Shown piece after piece: positions 19,802 through 31,011 of a DNA stretch of 64,000 nt. The notes under the pieces were generated by a model. That model saw nothing but the letters and a program-made list of their open reading frames with translations, made no database searches and was not told the DNA's origin. Source of the stretch: Chalara sp. BL73. Its lineage: Eukaryota; Ascomycota; Leotiomycetes; Helotiales. The translations under genes were made by a program, and so were the position numbers. The stretch is taken from positions 124,001 through 188,000 of the forward strand of contig CAKJVC010000142.1 in assembly GCA_918026815.1 (NCBI GenBank), read 5' to 3'. How positions within the stretch are numbered: position 1 is the stretch's first letter; each line of letters starts with the position of its first letter.

Positions 19802-21070
19802 CTATTTTGGCATTCCAAGAGGAGTCGCCTGTCCATGAAACGGCCTTTGAGCCCTCTGTGCCTTCTCGTGATCGTATTTCCAAACTCCTACTGTCTTTTC
19901 GGCATTGAGCTTCCAAGGTGTGTCCAAAGCAAGCCTGTTAAAAATATCGTCATCATTGGTCGAAGAAAAGAAGATTGGTTCCCAAATTTTCTGCGTAGCA
20001 GCCTCATCCCGCCTCATTTGGCGCTGTGCATCTTCTACTTTGGTCTTCTCTTTGACGACGCCCTTCATGTTCTTCTGTGCCAGCGCCGAGAAGACATGCT
20101 GCCATGCCTTTCGTGACTCCCAAGGATCTTGCTCGGATAAGGGAGACATCTGCAATGGAGCCGCGGGAGTCTGACCCGTAACATAGGTTATGGCGCTTTC
20201 AAGCACTCGAGGATTACTCACGGTGAATTTCTCATTCCAATGCCCCTTTGCTTCATATAGCGGTGTCTTCTGTATGTCTCCCGTTCTATACATCTTCGCT
20301 TCAAAGCCATTCTTCGTACCAGAGAAGATTCCCCGGCCCGAGAAGGTGATTTCGGATGTAAGGCCGGTCGAGCCGACGAGGTAGATGGTACTGTACAACT
20401 CTGGATAGGGTTTACCGGAGAGGAAGCCTCGTACTTTACAGTCTGGAAGTGGGAGGAGCTATTCTTCTTTTTGCTTGTCGAGGTAGAGGATTGCGTGGCC
20501 TGTTTGTCGTATGTTTAGGTGCCTGAGAAGCTCATCTCTACCCGTGCATAACCTTCGACCTTGAAGTGATATCAGAAAGGCTTGTTTTCTTATTCAAAGA
20601 CCAAAAATACTTACTCTAATTTGGTGTTCATCGTTCCGCATATATATAGCCGTAACAGGTGGATATGACTATTCGATCCAAAATCAACATATTACAAACC
20701 ACACCATATGAACAGAAATCGAGTAAATAACAAACCTAACCTGTTCCGAAACCAAATGAGCAGTGGCCCCTCCGTCATCCCACCTCCCCATAAACAACTC
20801 TCCTAAGAAAGCGTTCAGAGGTTTCTGCAATCCCTGCTCAGCCCCCTCGCCGATATACCACTGCGCCTTCAGCGAACAAAGCATTCAAACTAAGACCCTG
20901 AGAGCGGGAACCTCAGCATCCTCCTCTAGAGTGGGAGAGACAAATACAGAAGGTCTCTGGGTCCAGCACGAGGCTAATTCGACTACGGATTTAGGCGCTA
21001 GGAATGCAGGTGGGGCAGTGACGTTCGCTAGGTCGCCACGAATTGTACTCAGGAACTGGTAGATGCATAC
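19802..21070 (-). pseudogene. Oxysterol-binding protein (Kes1/Osh4-like), decayed
   Basis: Minus-strand blocks in order: IRGDLANVTAPPAFLAPKS, CSLKAQWYIGEGAEQG, KPLNAFLGELFMGRW, HLVSEQ, then after an intron PPVTAY, GYARVEMSFSG, NIRQTGHAILYLDK, LPDCKVRGFLSG, STIYLVGSTG, FSGRGIFSGTKNGFEAK, and the C-terminal WEPIFFSS and ALDTPWKLNAEKT. This is the order of short OSBP-related sterol/PI4P transfer proteins. Lesions: TGA at 20885-20887, loss of the double His in the signature (S-Y-PP where SHHPP is expected), a frame change near 20520 and TAG at 20459-20461. The last 198 codons remain open. Surely non-functional as a full-length protein. Confidence 0.8.
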
Positions 21071-21386
21071 TTCTCAGTTTTTATGCTGATCTCCGTTTTG
21101 AGACCTATGCCGAGATGGGCATAGTATAGGGTTTTTTCTCACTTCCCGTTATGAAGCCACTCTAGCAGGCTTACCAACATCCCACCCGAGAGCTTATGAT
21201 TGTTGTTCAAAGTCTAGAATTAATAAACATAAAATTGCATACGATAGAAGAGTTTCACATACTATATAATTGAGCTTTTATCACCTATAGTATCGGCGAG
21301 CTAAGTCTCTGGACCATCAAAAGTTGCGCGAGCAGACAATGTGTATCCATTTCAGTGCCTCTAGGCTGATATTTGTCAAATCCAAT
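21071..21386. other. Short intergenic region
   Basis: AT-rich spacer between the OSBP pseudogene and the AIM6-like gene; nothing seen. Confidence 0.4.
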
Positions 21387-22707
21387 CTACCATATAAGCC
21401 GGTTCTGACCAAATCTAGTCATTAAAGGGAAATACAAAGTTGAAGAAAAATCATCCACATTCATCATCCCAGCCCCATTCTCTATAAGAACCCCCAAGAC
21501 ATACTCCTTGAAGGTCAAAGGCCAGGCGGGAGTGTCCCAGTACCTGGCTTTAAGGCCTTTCTTACTTGCTGCGCTGATTTGTGCCCCGATTTTATTCAAT
21601 TGTGCCGAACTGAATTTCCACATCCATTGTTTACCAAGCGATCGGGACATCGAGCAACTGGTATAGTAAGAGTTCGAATTATTGTAGACAGGATTTGTAA
21701 CGTCATCCAGAGGAGCATCGTAAAAAATATCGCGATAAGTAATATTGGAAGTTATGAGGTCGAAAGGCACATTTCCAGACGCGACAACGATAATTGGGGC
21801 CCAAGTTATCCCAGTCAAACTATTCCAGTGGGTAAGCCAATTCTTGGAGCGGAGGCTCTCAAGTTGTTTGTTTACATATGGCCAGAGTTCAACACCGTTC
21901 GATTTAAAATCCAGGAAAAGGGTCATCGTTGTGTTTGGACTCGATTGAAAGACACCTTTCCACGTACTTGCACTATGATTCATAACAGCCGGATCATGAT
22001 TCAGATTCTCAAGAATCTTAAAGAGGGGACCGATGTATAAACTTTGGAGTGTACGGTCTTGTGTGAGCGACTTTGCAGTATGGCCTACTAGCAGATCTTC
22101 ACTGTCAGGTTTTGTTGGAAGATATATATCTGCTTCAACACTTGTACAGCCAGCCGATAACGCTTCGAAAAGAGGGACAGCACGCCAGTAGTCATTGTGC
22201 GAGTGGCATGGCATCGGTGTAATGCCTTGAGAAAAGTCTGAGCTCCATTGCGAAAGCAAACCGATGGAGTCTTCTGGCGCATGCCAATCGTTGACTAGAG
22301 AGCTCACCCTGTTAAATGGAGCTTTAGGATGGTTCCGGCGAGATAGGCTGAAAAGTAATGATAGCCAGATTCTAACCCAATCATAGTTAGTTTGAAATGC
22401 CGTAGAGAAGATATAATAGGATAAAGTACGAACAAGGTAGCAATTATACCAGCAACAAATAGAAAAATAACGACACGAAACCAGGACTCACTAAAAATGC
22501 TCTTCTTGGAATCTGATTGTATATGTTGCTTCTTATAGGAGGGAAGTAAGCTTTTCCAACTACCATGGCTAGAAATGCTGGTGTTACTCTGTTGACTAAG
22601 ACTGACTTCAGATGAAGAAAACTTGCGCTCCAAATCTGTAACAAATTTGGAGTCATCAGGTACTGAGCAGTAATAACTTCTCTGGAATTATACTTACCAA
22701 GCGCCAT
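21387..22707 (-). CDS. AIM6-like protein (PLC-like phosphodiesterase fold)
   Basis: Three exons, 22707-22698, 22635-22377 and 22308-21387, join to 396 residues. The first exon is only ten bases (ATG GCG CTT G) with a GTAAGT donor; introns are 62 and 68 nt. Residues 56-79 form a membrane helix near the N-terminus. The extracytosolic part begins with PCHSHNDYWRAVPLFEAL, followed by GCTSVEADIYL and, later, TLFLDFKSNG, the blocks of the yeast AIM6 (altered inheritance of mitochondria 6) family. This family is related to glycerophosphodiester phosphodiesterases, with His and acidic residues in HSHNDY, VEAD and DFKS as likely active-site positions. Length is normal for the family and there are no lesions. 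The substrate is unknown. Confidence 0.85.
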
Positions 22708-23871
22708 CACTGCCTTATTTGTGTGGGGTGTTTTGCAAGACACCAATATGAAAAATTGGACACGCTGGTACAGAATAAAAATTTATTTGTCAAATAAAAT
22801 TGGGGGTTTCATAAACCATAACAATTTGAAAGGGAAGTAACTGGTATTTCAAGGCTGAGTAAATTTGAGATCTCGCAAATCGCTCTTTTCTTCATGCACC
22901 CTCTTCTTCATGCTCCTTATACAAAGCCTCCGAGTTTAGAACCCAGCCTTTAAATCCTCCATCATTTTAACACCCTAAAGGAACTGTCCTTAAAAATACG
23001 GAACTTTTGGGATCTTCCTTTCGATGGGTTCCTGAAGGATTAATCTTTTCGTTTCCATTTTCACCCGCGGAACTTTGGTCAATATGCGCTATATACACCG
23101 CTGCGCTGAGATATGTAGAATGGATTGTTACGGCGCAGTTAGATATGCGGAAGATACTTGTGGCTGTGTGGCAGGCGAAGCAAGATTTATCTGCTTAGGT
23201 TTTCCGCCCCTGTTAGTTATTTCATGCGGTAAGTACCCAATTGCCGCCTTTTCGCATTCGTACATACCATGCCTAATTAGAACCAATTACGAGTTACCTA
23301 TCTGCATTCTCAATTGAAGAATCACTCAGTTGCGCATCTTTTTATTGGTATTATTGTATAGTTATTTTTTTTGGGGAATATTATTACTTGCGGATTACAA
23401 AACTCCATGTTACACTATTGGTTGATCTGTGTTGTGAAACGGCCAAGCCTATTGGCCAGATTTGGCCTAGTCATTCTTGGCATCAGGACCCTATTTTCTT
23501 CACTCTACAATCAATATCATATGCCCTATTCTACAACCTATTCTGTAATAAGATCACCTACAATCTATCCGTTTGACATGTGTCAATTGCAAGGCCACAC
23601 ATTACGCCACTGCCAGAACATCGGAAGTTTTAAAGTCTCCTACAGTTCTATATTCCATGTGGTTGAAACGATCACTTGCATCTCTGCTCCGTGCATATTC
23701 TCTCACGGGTAAATCAATATACAGGCACTACAACATGGTTCATCATTGTAGTCACCATAGCACTAGACAATGAATCTAGATAGAAGATATGTCAAATGAT
23801 GTTTACAAACAAGAAATCACAACAGAACGCCGTTAACGCCACGCCCGAAAAATAACTCTTTTAACCTCATA
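22708..23871. other. Gene-free AT-rich region
   Basis: No supported gene on either strand; open frames are short and without motifs. The left end carries the AIM6-like promoter, the right end the 3' side of the nuclease gene. Confidence 0.4.
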
Positions 23872-25056
23872 TCAAACCTCGATCTCTGCATCCCCAACAT
23901 ATTTATCAACATCTCTCTTCTTCCAGCCCCCACTCAATGCCGGCCCAAATGCTCCCTTTCCAGCCAGAGCATCTGAGAAATGATTCTGCGCTCCTTTGAC
24001 GCTATCTTTGACCGAGCCTATATGACTGGGCTGATAGGGATCGGTGTATCCCTCGTAATCTGGATCGCAAATTTGCCGCCTAATATCTTCATTGAATCTA
24101 GCGTTTCTGAAGTTCTCTAGTTTAATACACCATGGCCTGCAAGATGTTAGTTCTGCTGGACATGCGGTTCTTTGAATACTGCTTACTTGTACGAGTCAAA
24201 GTGCGGCCTATACCATTCACCATCTCCAACATTGCCCCCCGCCGTTCGCCAATGATGATTTGTTGTTGCCTGCAGCCCACCAGCAGGTTCGCTTGAAAAT
24301 GCGTGACCCAGTGCCCATCCTTGATCTAAAGATTGTTAGCCATCTTGCCAATCTCGATTTATATCCAGTAGTAGAGCTCACGTGTTTGGCCTCGCTGGGT
24401 TGCTGGGTAAATGACTGCGTGGTAGCGGGGATCGTAGTCATCACTTAAAGCATAGTTGGGATGACTTCCTGTTACCACTGCGACAAAAATCAGCAACCAG
24501 AGTCATAAAAGTATCTGTGAGATATACATACAACCAGTTCCTCCTTGCCAAGAAGCAGCATATGGATACTCTTCCGGGCTGTTGAATTCAGCTGCGGGGC
24601 GATGGAGACCCCTGTGAGTCACCTGCAAATCAGTCCCGCCATATGTTATCATGCCGCCCCTTCCAACCGCTGTACGGCGGGCTCTCTTGCGGGATGCACT
24701 TGAATCTCGTTTTCTAGCATATGGTCAATTTATGGGATCTAGAGTGTTACAGCGGGAATGCGTTAAGACAGTTTGACTTACAGTACGTCGGGTCTTCGCA
24801 AACAGAGTATTGCATGACAATCTGCATTACATATGTATTGCAAATCTTCACTAAGCCAGCAGTCGATTGTTATATCGGTAACTGGTGGAGTAGCTCCCCC
24901 TTGTGGTCTATCTCGTCCAGGCGTTAAGGCAAAGGAAGCTCTCTTTAGAAGTAGATTCTGAGAGGCACCCGGTTCGGAAGAATGAGTTGGCAAAGCTGAA
25001 ATAAGAGCAGAGAATGGAAGAAGAAGATAAGTTATTTTCGTAAATTTATAACGCAT
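23872..25056 (-). CDS. Secreted NucA/NucB-type deoxyribonuclease
   Basis: Five exons, 25056-24782, 24713-24532, 24477-24382, 24325-24187 and 24136-23872, join in frame to 318 residues; introns are 50-68 nt. Residues 1-21 are a signal peptide (TYLLLPFSALISALP). The mature part has DITIDCWLSEDLQYICNADC, a basic stretch SRKRARRTAVGRGG, then SPEEYPYAASWQGG. That last block corresponds to the DEYPFAST-GG core of NucA/NucB nucleases, here with EEYPYAAS. A later THQGW-LG-AF matches the downstream QG/Asn region. The tail (about residues 230-318) is specific to this protein. Likely a secreted DNase for nutrient gain or defence. Assignment rests on motif recall; the Asp-to-Glu shift leaves some doubt about activity. 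Confidence 0.7.
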
Positions 25057-25922
25057 GATTTGAATATTGGTATATGAGCTTGAATATGCGACGCTGGATA
25101 GAATATAGATTGTAAGTAGTTGCAGGAAAGATCAAACTGGTCCAGGCTCTTTTTTTTTTTTTTTGATGGAAGATCTTTTTATGAAAATAAAGATAGGTTG
25201 ACTGAATCAATGTTAAACTGAATATTTTGCTAACTGGAAGATCCTAGAGGTCTATATTCATATATAACCTTAGATCAAAAAGAGATAGATCGTGGCTAAG
25301 GGTTTCAACATTTTGCATCCGCAGCCTCGCACTTGCGGTTTATCAGACCAGAAGGGATGTTTTTATAATGCTCTTCTATCTTGGCGCATTATTAGGCTTT
25401 CCAAGCAATGATATGTAGGCGCGGGGGACTGTATAATATTATTCGGTGATCCATGTTCTGTTGGAAGAAGGATCTGACAGCCACCCACCCCCGCCCCATC
25501 CACAGCGTGGGGTGAGCGGCTTTTCTGTTTTACCAAAGAAGCCTTAAGTTGAATGTGAGAATCAATGGTGCTTCATTATCTCCCATGACTTATACTAAAT
25601 AGTGCAAACACGTAAATGTTGACTTTGTTGAATCCTTCTTCAGTTTCAGCCTCAAGTTTTTTCGTTCAGCTGCAATGAGGTTGCAATCCTAGTTTGAGAT
25701 GATAGGATCTCGTTTCATTGTATTTAGCCATGTTTTCTACAAATCCTTAAGTGGGAATTAGAGAAGAGGCTAGGGCTTGGTGCCATATATAACTTCCAGT
25801 TTCGCTGCATGTCTAGTCATTTATTTGAACTGCAAAGTTAAAACAATCTCTGGTCTCATTTTTCATATATTCATTATTCAATCACGCTCTGTATAGTGAT
25901 TACGTCTGGCGCCGTCCTCAAC
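25057..25922. promoter_or_regulatory. Divergent promoter region between two secreted-protein genes
   Basis: Head-to-head spacer. A TATATAAC box lies at about 25785-25792, some 130 nt before the ATG at 25923. A run of 16 T occurs near 25149. No coding features. Confidence 0.45.
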
Positions 25923-27063
25923 ATGCACTTCTCAGCGAAAACGACTGGAATATTGATTGCCACTCTTGCAGTCGTGCAGCCATCGGTAGCAATACCAGTC
26001 AACAGTCACGACAACAAAATTCCGTCTCGGAAAGGCCTTCGCTTCGGACCTCCCTCTGCGGCGACACTCGCTAGTCTTGCAAGGCCCGAAGATGGATCAC
26101 CTACAAAGCGTGGAATAGAACTCAATACACCACCATCGGCAGAGACACTTGCAGAACTAAATTCCTCCGGTGGCGTTGCTGTAAAACGCGATGATGGAGG
26201 TGAAGACGAAGAGGAAGCAGGCCCAGATATTCCACTTTCATCCAAGTCACTAGAAGCGCTAAAAAAGCAGAATATGAACTTCGGGAGTATGGACAAACTC
26301 ACTGACAAACAATTAAAAGAACTTCTCAAGAAGCCGGGTTCGAAGAGAGAGATTCGATCCGCACCCGTCGAGCGCGGAGTAAGATATGGACTAGCGCATC
26401 TTTCTGAAGACACCAAGCGAGATATCCTCGAGGCTGAAAACAAAGCCCTTAAAGAAGCAAGAGAGGAGAACTCTTGGTCAAACTACTTCCGGCGGTCATT
26501 TGGCCTCGACAAACGCGATAAGCGAAAAGATTGCGGTAAAGGCGATGGAGTGTGGGTGAACGTCGCACAATGGAAGGATGATTATTCGCAGTTTTGCAGC
26601 ATGGCTACGGGCCCGGACGTAGCTGTAAGAGCTGGTACGGCGAGTGGATCATCAAACAACGATGACCCCTCACAGGCAGTTGGTTGGATCACCTTCACCA
26701 TGAACACAACTCTCTCACAGCAGGATGACGCCTTGAGAAAGAAAGGAGTAGACGGACCTCAAGGCTGGATTGAGTGTAAATATCACATCTATTCGTTTAT
26801 TTCTCTATCGATTCTAATGTCAAACAGTCTACGCGAAGAATTATCACCGCAAAGATAAGAATGGGTTTGGGTTCATGACATACGAGGAATGCACGGAGTG
26901 GGAGCAAAAGCAAGCAAATCCTGACTCGAAATGCTACGGCAAGAAGCACCAGGATACTAAGGGGGGGACCTGGCTTGTGGATAGTTGGGGATTGATTGGT
27001 GGGAAGATCTACAAATACGGTGGATCCAAGAGTCCTGACTGGGATCACGATGAAACCAGATAG
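25923..27063 (+). CDS. Secreted protein with multiple Kex2 sites and internal repeats
   Basis: Exons 25923-26775 and 26828-27063 (52-nt intron) join in frame to 362 residues. Signal peptide 1-23. Dibasic KR pairs sit at residues 62-63, 88-89, 141-142, 165-166, 197-198 and 200-201. Between the first ones lies an imperfect repeat: GPPSAATLASL (42-52), TPPSAETLAEL (69-79) and DIPLSSKSLEAL (102-113). The middle is very charged and likely helical. The C-terminal third is different: Cys-containing and Trp-rich (CGKGDGVWVNVAQW, FMTYEECTEW), and may be a folded domain. This fits a Kex2-processed secreted protein that yields several peptides plus a C-terminal domain. No family recognised. Start chosen at the first ATG followed directly by the signal peptide. 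Confidence 0.75.
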
Positions 27064-27462
27064 TAAAGAGCAAAGACATAAATAGAGGAATAGGGTTATG
27101 ATTGCGGCGCGCCGAAGGCAATGACTGTGGCGTTGTTTGAGATTGGGGTCGTCCACCTTGGCGTTTGCATTTAAAAGTAGTTAGTGTTTCTATGTTACAT
27201 CTGCGCCACCATCCTTCGCATTTCCTTGTACTTCCTCGCAATAGAAAGGTTGGGCGATAAACGGTCTGACCCTCTTATAAATGGTAGTATATGAACCTCG
27301 TCCAAGCTCAAACCCACTTCTCTACACTACACTACACCATCTCTCGAATTAGGCCCCCAATACTCACGGGTCAGCTGACTTCGGGAACTGTCCCACATTT
27401 TCCCCAGCGAGCCTCCGATTTCCTTTACATATCCAGAATCCGACTCAACGCCATCGGTTGCT
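27064..27462. other. Short intergenic region
   Basis: Terminator side of the Kex2-site protein and promoter side of the next gene (TTATAAATGG near 27276). Nothing else seen. Confidence 0.4.
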
Positions 27463-28121
27463 ATGCCGTATATAATGCTGTTTTCGACCGTCAAGGTCTC
27501 GGGAAGTGTGAGTGGATCGCGACCGACCAACCGACGCAGCAATGTGATTAACATACTAAATAGGACATTGACAAAATCCTACCTCCCCAGTTCATAAGCG
27601 GTTCCCGAGTGGAGAATTTGTGGAGTCTTGTGAGAGACCGCGAACAAGCGGAGCTTGAACTTCCAACGAAACGCCCGGCCGAGGACTTCGATACTGGCTT
27701 TCTCGGAGCCTCGATCGCCGAGCTAGGCGCCTTCTTCTGGGAGCGATATGACAAGGAATCCTCCTCATGGGATAAGCCTGAATGTGTCATGTCCCGCAAG
27801 ACATTTGCAGTTTTGGACGAACGCGGCTTGAGAGAGAACAACATCTTAGTGGTGCACTGGTGGTTCAAGGAGGATGACGAGGACAAACGGACGGAAGAAA
27901 TTGTTGAAGACGATGACCCCGACGTCTTTGGATGGAAGACTTTGAGAGTTCCATTTTTTGCTGCCGCTGAACTTACTGGGTCAATTGACGAAGCGGATTT
28001 CGAGATTATTGATGAATCGAAGTATAACCCTGGGCAGAGCATGACCGAGGATGGTATATTTGTCTTACCTGGAATGGAGAAGCAGTATGCAGAGCATGGA
28101 TTACATGTTAAGGATGATTAG
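27463..28121 (+). CDS. Acidic uncharacterised protein
   Basis: Exons 27463-27507 and 27564-28121 (56-nt intron, GTGAGT donor, TACTAAAT branch) give 200 residues starting MPYIMLFSTVKVSGS. The long second exon alone lacks an ATG at its start, which supports the small first exon. The protein is soluble and strongly acidic, with TGFLGASIAELGAFFWERY, FAVLDERGLRENNILVVHWW, FGWKTLRVPFFAAAELTGS and a C-terminal stretch rich in D/E. The pattern 'LVV--W' followed by 'RVPF--A-----S-D-ADFEII' resembles a family of small fungal and bacterial proteins of unknown role, but I cannot name it with certainty. No lesions. Confidence 0.65.
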
Positions 28122-29232
28122 TCCACGCCAGCCTCAATACATCACTATTAGGCAAGAAATTCATCAAAACCGATACAGATCTTGCTTGATGCGCGAGCGT
28201 AGCTACATATAGATGTGTGGTTCATGCGTCCTGCGCAGGGAGTGCTGTCTATATTTTATATTTATACAATGAATTCATCGTTCCCAGATGTTGGTTACAT
28301 AACCATATTGCCTCCGTTTGATATTTTCTATTTCCCGGGTCATCTAATGTCTAGTTTTCATCGCATAATTTTTGATGAGCCCCTTATGAGAGAGCCCACC
28401 ATCCATATGTTTTCTACATAACATCGAATCTCGCAAAAATGAATTGATGTTGCCTATCCTGTTTCCTATACCAAAAGTATGCACATTCCAAAGCTACGAA
28501 TCGTCTAAATGTTCATACTGGATCGACATCCCTAGTTATTGTATGATCTTGGAACACGACCACTTTCTCACACACGTGAGGCTATAGTTACTCTAGACTG
28601 GGGAGATAGTCCAGCTCTCCTCAGTCTATGGTCGTATGTGACATGCGATGCCTCTTTTAAATCTATACCTGCGTATTAAGATCCAGGATTGTAGACCTAA
28701 CATCGCGACCTAGTGATTGGTTGGTTCTATGGATCTTGTAGCCAAGATTTCTCCCGTCTACCCGTCTCGGCGAATATTTGCTATCCCGGCTTGGCCACGC
28801 TGCTTTTTAGTTGCTGACTTTGCTTTGTTGTTACTTATACTTTAGCAACTCCAGATTCACTAAGGCATTATTAACCTTAAGGTTAAGGCTTACTGTGTAG
28901 AAGGGTTTCCTCATTCAATTGCTTCCCTTCAAAATTACCCGTATCCATTGGAACCTCTCCCTCCCTCTTAAAAACATAACTCTACAAATTATGAACATGA
29001 TATAATTTGACCTGAAGTTTACACTGAACTAAGTTTTGATTAAAGGATGTTAACAGTTGTAGCAAAAGCGCCCCCCAAAATAAAAATAAAAATAAAAATA
29101 AAAGAACTACTCTTTGAGCGGTTAACAATTCTGACTGGTAAGAAGGTGGGACACAAAATAGTAACAAATCTCCGTTTTCCTGGGAAAACTAGAAAGCTGC
29201 ATAAGGTCGACCGGATAACTCATCATTGTAAG
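28122..29232. repeat. Intergenic region with dispersed repeat copy
   Basis: At 28587-28639 is one copy of a degenerate repeat (core CTCCTCAGTCTATGG-CGTATGT) also seen at 34568-34620 and, more diverged, at 38242-38294. The following ~100 bp still resemble the sequence after the 34.6-kb copy (GGTTGGTTCTA against GGTTAGTTCTA). A 14-bp palindrome TAACCTTAAGGTTA lies near 28871. No gene. Confidence 0.5.
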
Positions 29233-30536
29233 ATGTCTCTTTTGAATTTCACAGGAACGCCTCTCGTGAGGCTGCTCGTTGCTTGGGTCACCATCTTCAC
29301 TTCCTTGATTATCTATGGTAAAGCGCGTTTCTTTCGCGACCCAGGCAGTATATTCTACGATCCGGACAGAGCTTTTGTACGACATTACACTAATTTCAGG
29401 ATGAAGCAAGTTGCAGAGTTTATCCACCAACATGATCAGCAGATGATAGCAGATGTCGTAAAGGGTGGCAAAAGATCTAGTATATGCGTTCACTTTGCGA
29501 CTACAAAGCGGGACAAACAGCAATATGTTGATGTAAGCCACACTGCATAATCCAGGGAACCAAGAGGATTCTAATGATCATCTAGGACTCAATCGCAAGC
29601 CTCCTTCAAGGATTATTGCCAGAAGAGCGCAAAGATATCTATATATCCGTCTTCTTCGTCAACACAGATCCTACCGTGCACCCTTCATATCATATGCCAT
29701 GGATACGACAAGTGGTGGACGAAGTGTATTCTGTTCCAAGAGACGACAAAGCCTTTTCGCGCCTGCAGCAGCTTGAGCGAGAGGGAGATTTCATAACTAA
29801 AGGTGTTGCTGATTATGTCCACGGTCTGCAACACTGCTACGGCAAAGGAACACCCTTCATCCTCATGCTCGAGGATGATATACTTGCCGCGGATGGATGG
29901 CTGGTAAAGACCCGCGAGAGCCTGGCCAAGATGAGAAAAGACCCGTACGACTGGATTTACTTGCGCTTATTTAATCAGGAACGATCGATTGGTTGGGCAT
30001 CTATCAAAATCGGCGAGAATAATGAGTTTAAGATATGTCTGGGCGTTGGGATTGTCATCTTCTTTCTGGCAAGAGTGTTGCCTCTCTGGATGCTTTCTAC
30101 GCCTGCATTCATTAGCAATGCATTTCTGGCTGTCATCTGCATCCTGATCGTTCCCTCATTTGTTGTCTATTTCTTTCAGGCTGGCAAGGCGAACATAATC
30201 CCTCCTAGGCCTGGAGTATTCGCACAAAACTTTGGGTGCTGCTCGCAAGCTCTAGTGTTTCCCCGGGAGCAGATCCCTGGACTCACAGACTTTCTTACTG
30301 GAAAGGGCCATGGCCAGGTCGATTTGCTGATCGATTATTATGCCAGAGAAAAGCACCTATCACGGTTCTCGCTGTATCCGGTACAGGTCCAGCATGTGGG
30401 GCTAAGGTCTGCAAGAAATACGACTGTAGACGAAGCTCGCGCTACATGGAGCATGGCGTTTGAAGATAAAGATCCAGTCAAATTGGATTTTGAGCACCAC
30501 CAGTTGGCCCAGTCTATATATCACGGTAGTAGATGA
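29233..30536 (+). CDS. PGAP4-like glycosyltransferase, membrane-embedded
   Basis: Exons 29233-29532 and 29586-30536 (53-nt intron) join in frame to 416 residues. Architecture: N-terminal membrane helix (11-29), a GT-A-like half with VFFVNTDPTVHPSY and FILMLEDDIL (EDD at 196-198, the metal/sugar-nucleotide DxD site), then two adjacent membrane helices (249-269 and 276-297) inserted in the catalytic region. The C-terminal half follows, with FAQNFGCCSQALVFPREQIP and PVQVQHVGLRS. A transmembrane hairpin inside the transferase domain is characteristic of PGAP4/TMEM246, the Golgi enzyme that adds GalNAc to GPI anchors. Fungal relatives exist, but their acceptor is not established. No lesions. Likely a Golgi or ER glycosyltransferase. 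Confidence 0.8.
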
Positions 30537-31011
30537 ATGGAGCATCTGGTATCTTAGTGTAAAAACATCTAGAAATCGATTCCTTCGAAACATTTCGGAA
30601 TCTAATGCATGGTTTCACTAAATTCTTTAGAAAATTCCCTCATAATAGATACATACAAAACATCCTAAATTTCTTATAATTCCTTTTAGCGTAATTTCTA
30701 CTAATAGACATCAAAACTCCTACACAATACTCAAACATGGGCTTTCGGCTTGTCTCACTCTGCTAAAGCGTATCGCGCTGATTCTGTGGCTTGTGGCTTG
30801 TGGCTTGTGGCTTGTTACACCATGCTAAGGCGTATCGAGCTGATTCTGCAAGTTATACAAGATACTCAACGACAGCTGCTTTTCTCGACGGCCCTCAGAA
30901 GCCATTCTAATCCCTATCATTACTCCAATCTGTTAATACCCGATTATAGCTGCTTTTTGCCAGTTCCTTGGAGACACAAGGAGGAATAACAGTTGGATAC
31001 AAATTTTAGAC
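30537..31011. repeat. Intergenic region with heptamer tandem repeat
   Basis: Contains TGTGGCT repeated four times (about 30785-30812). It is flanked by a 26-bp direct repeat, TGCTAA(A/G)GCGTATCG(C/A)GCTGATTCTG, at about 30761 and 30822. No gene. Confidence 0.6.
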
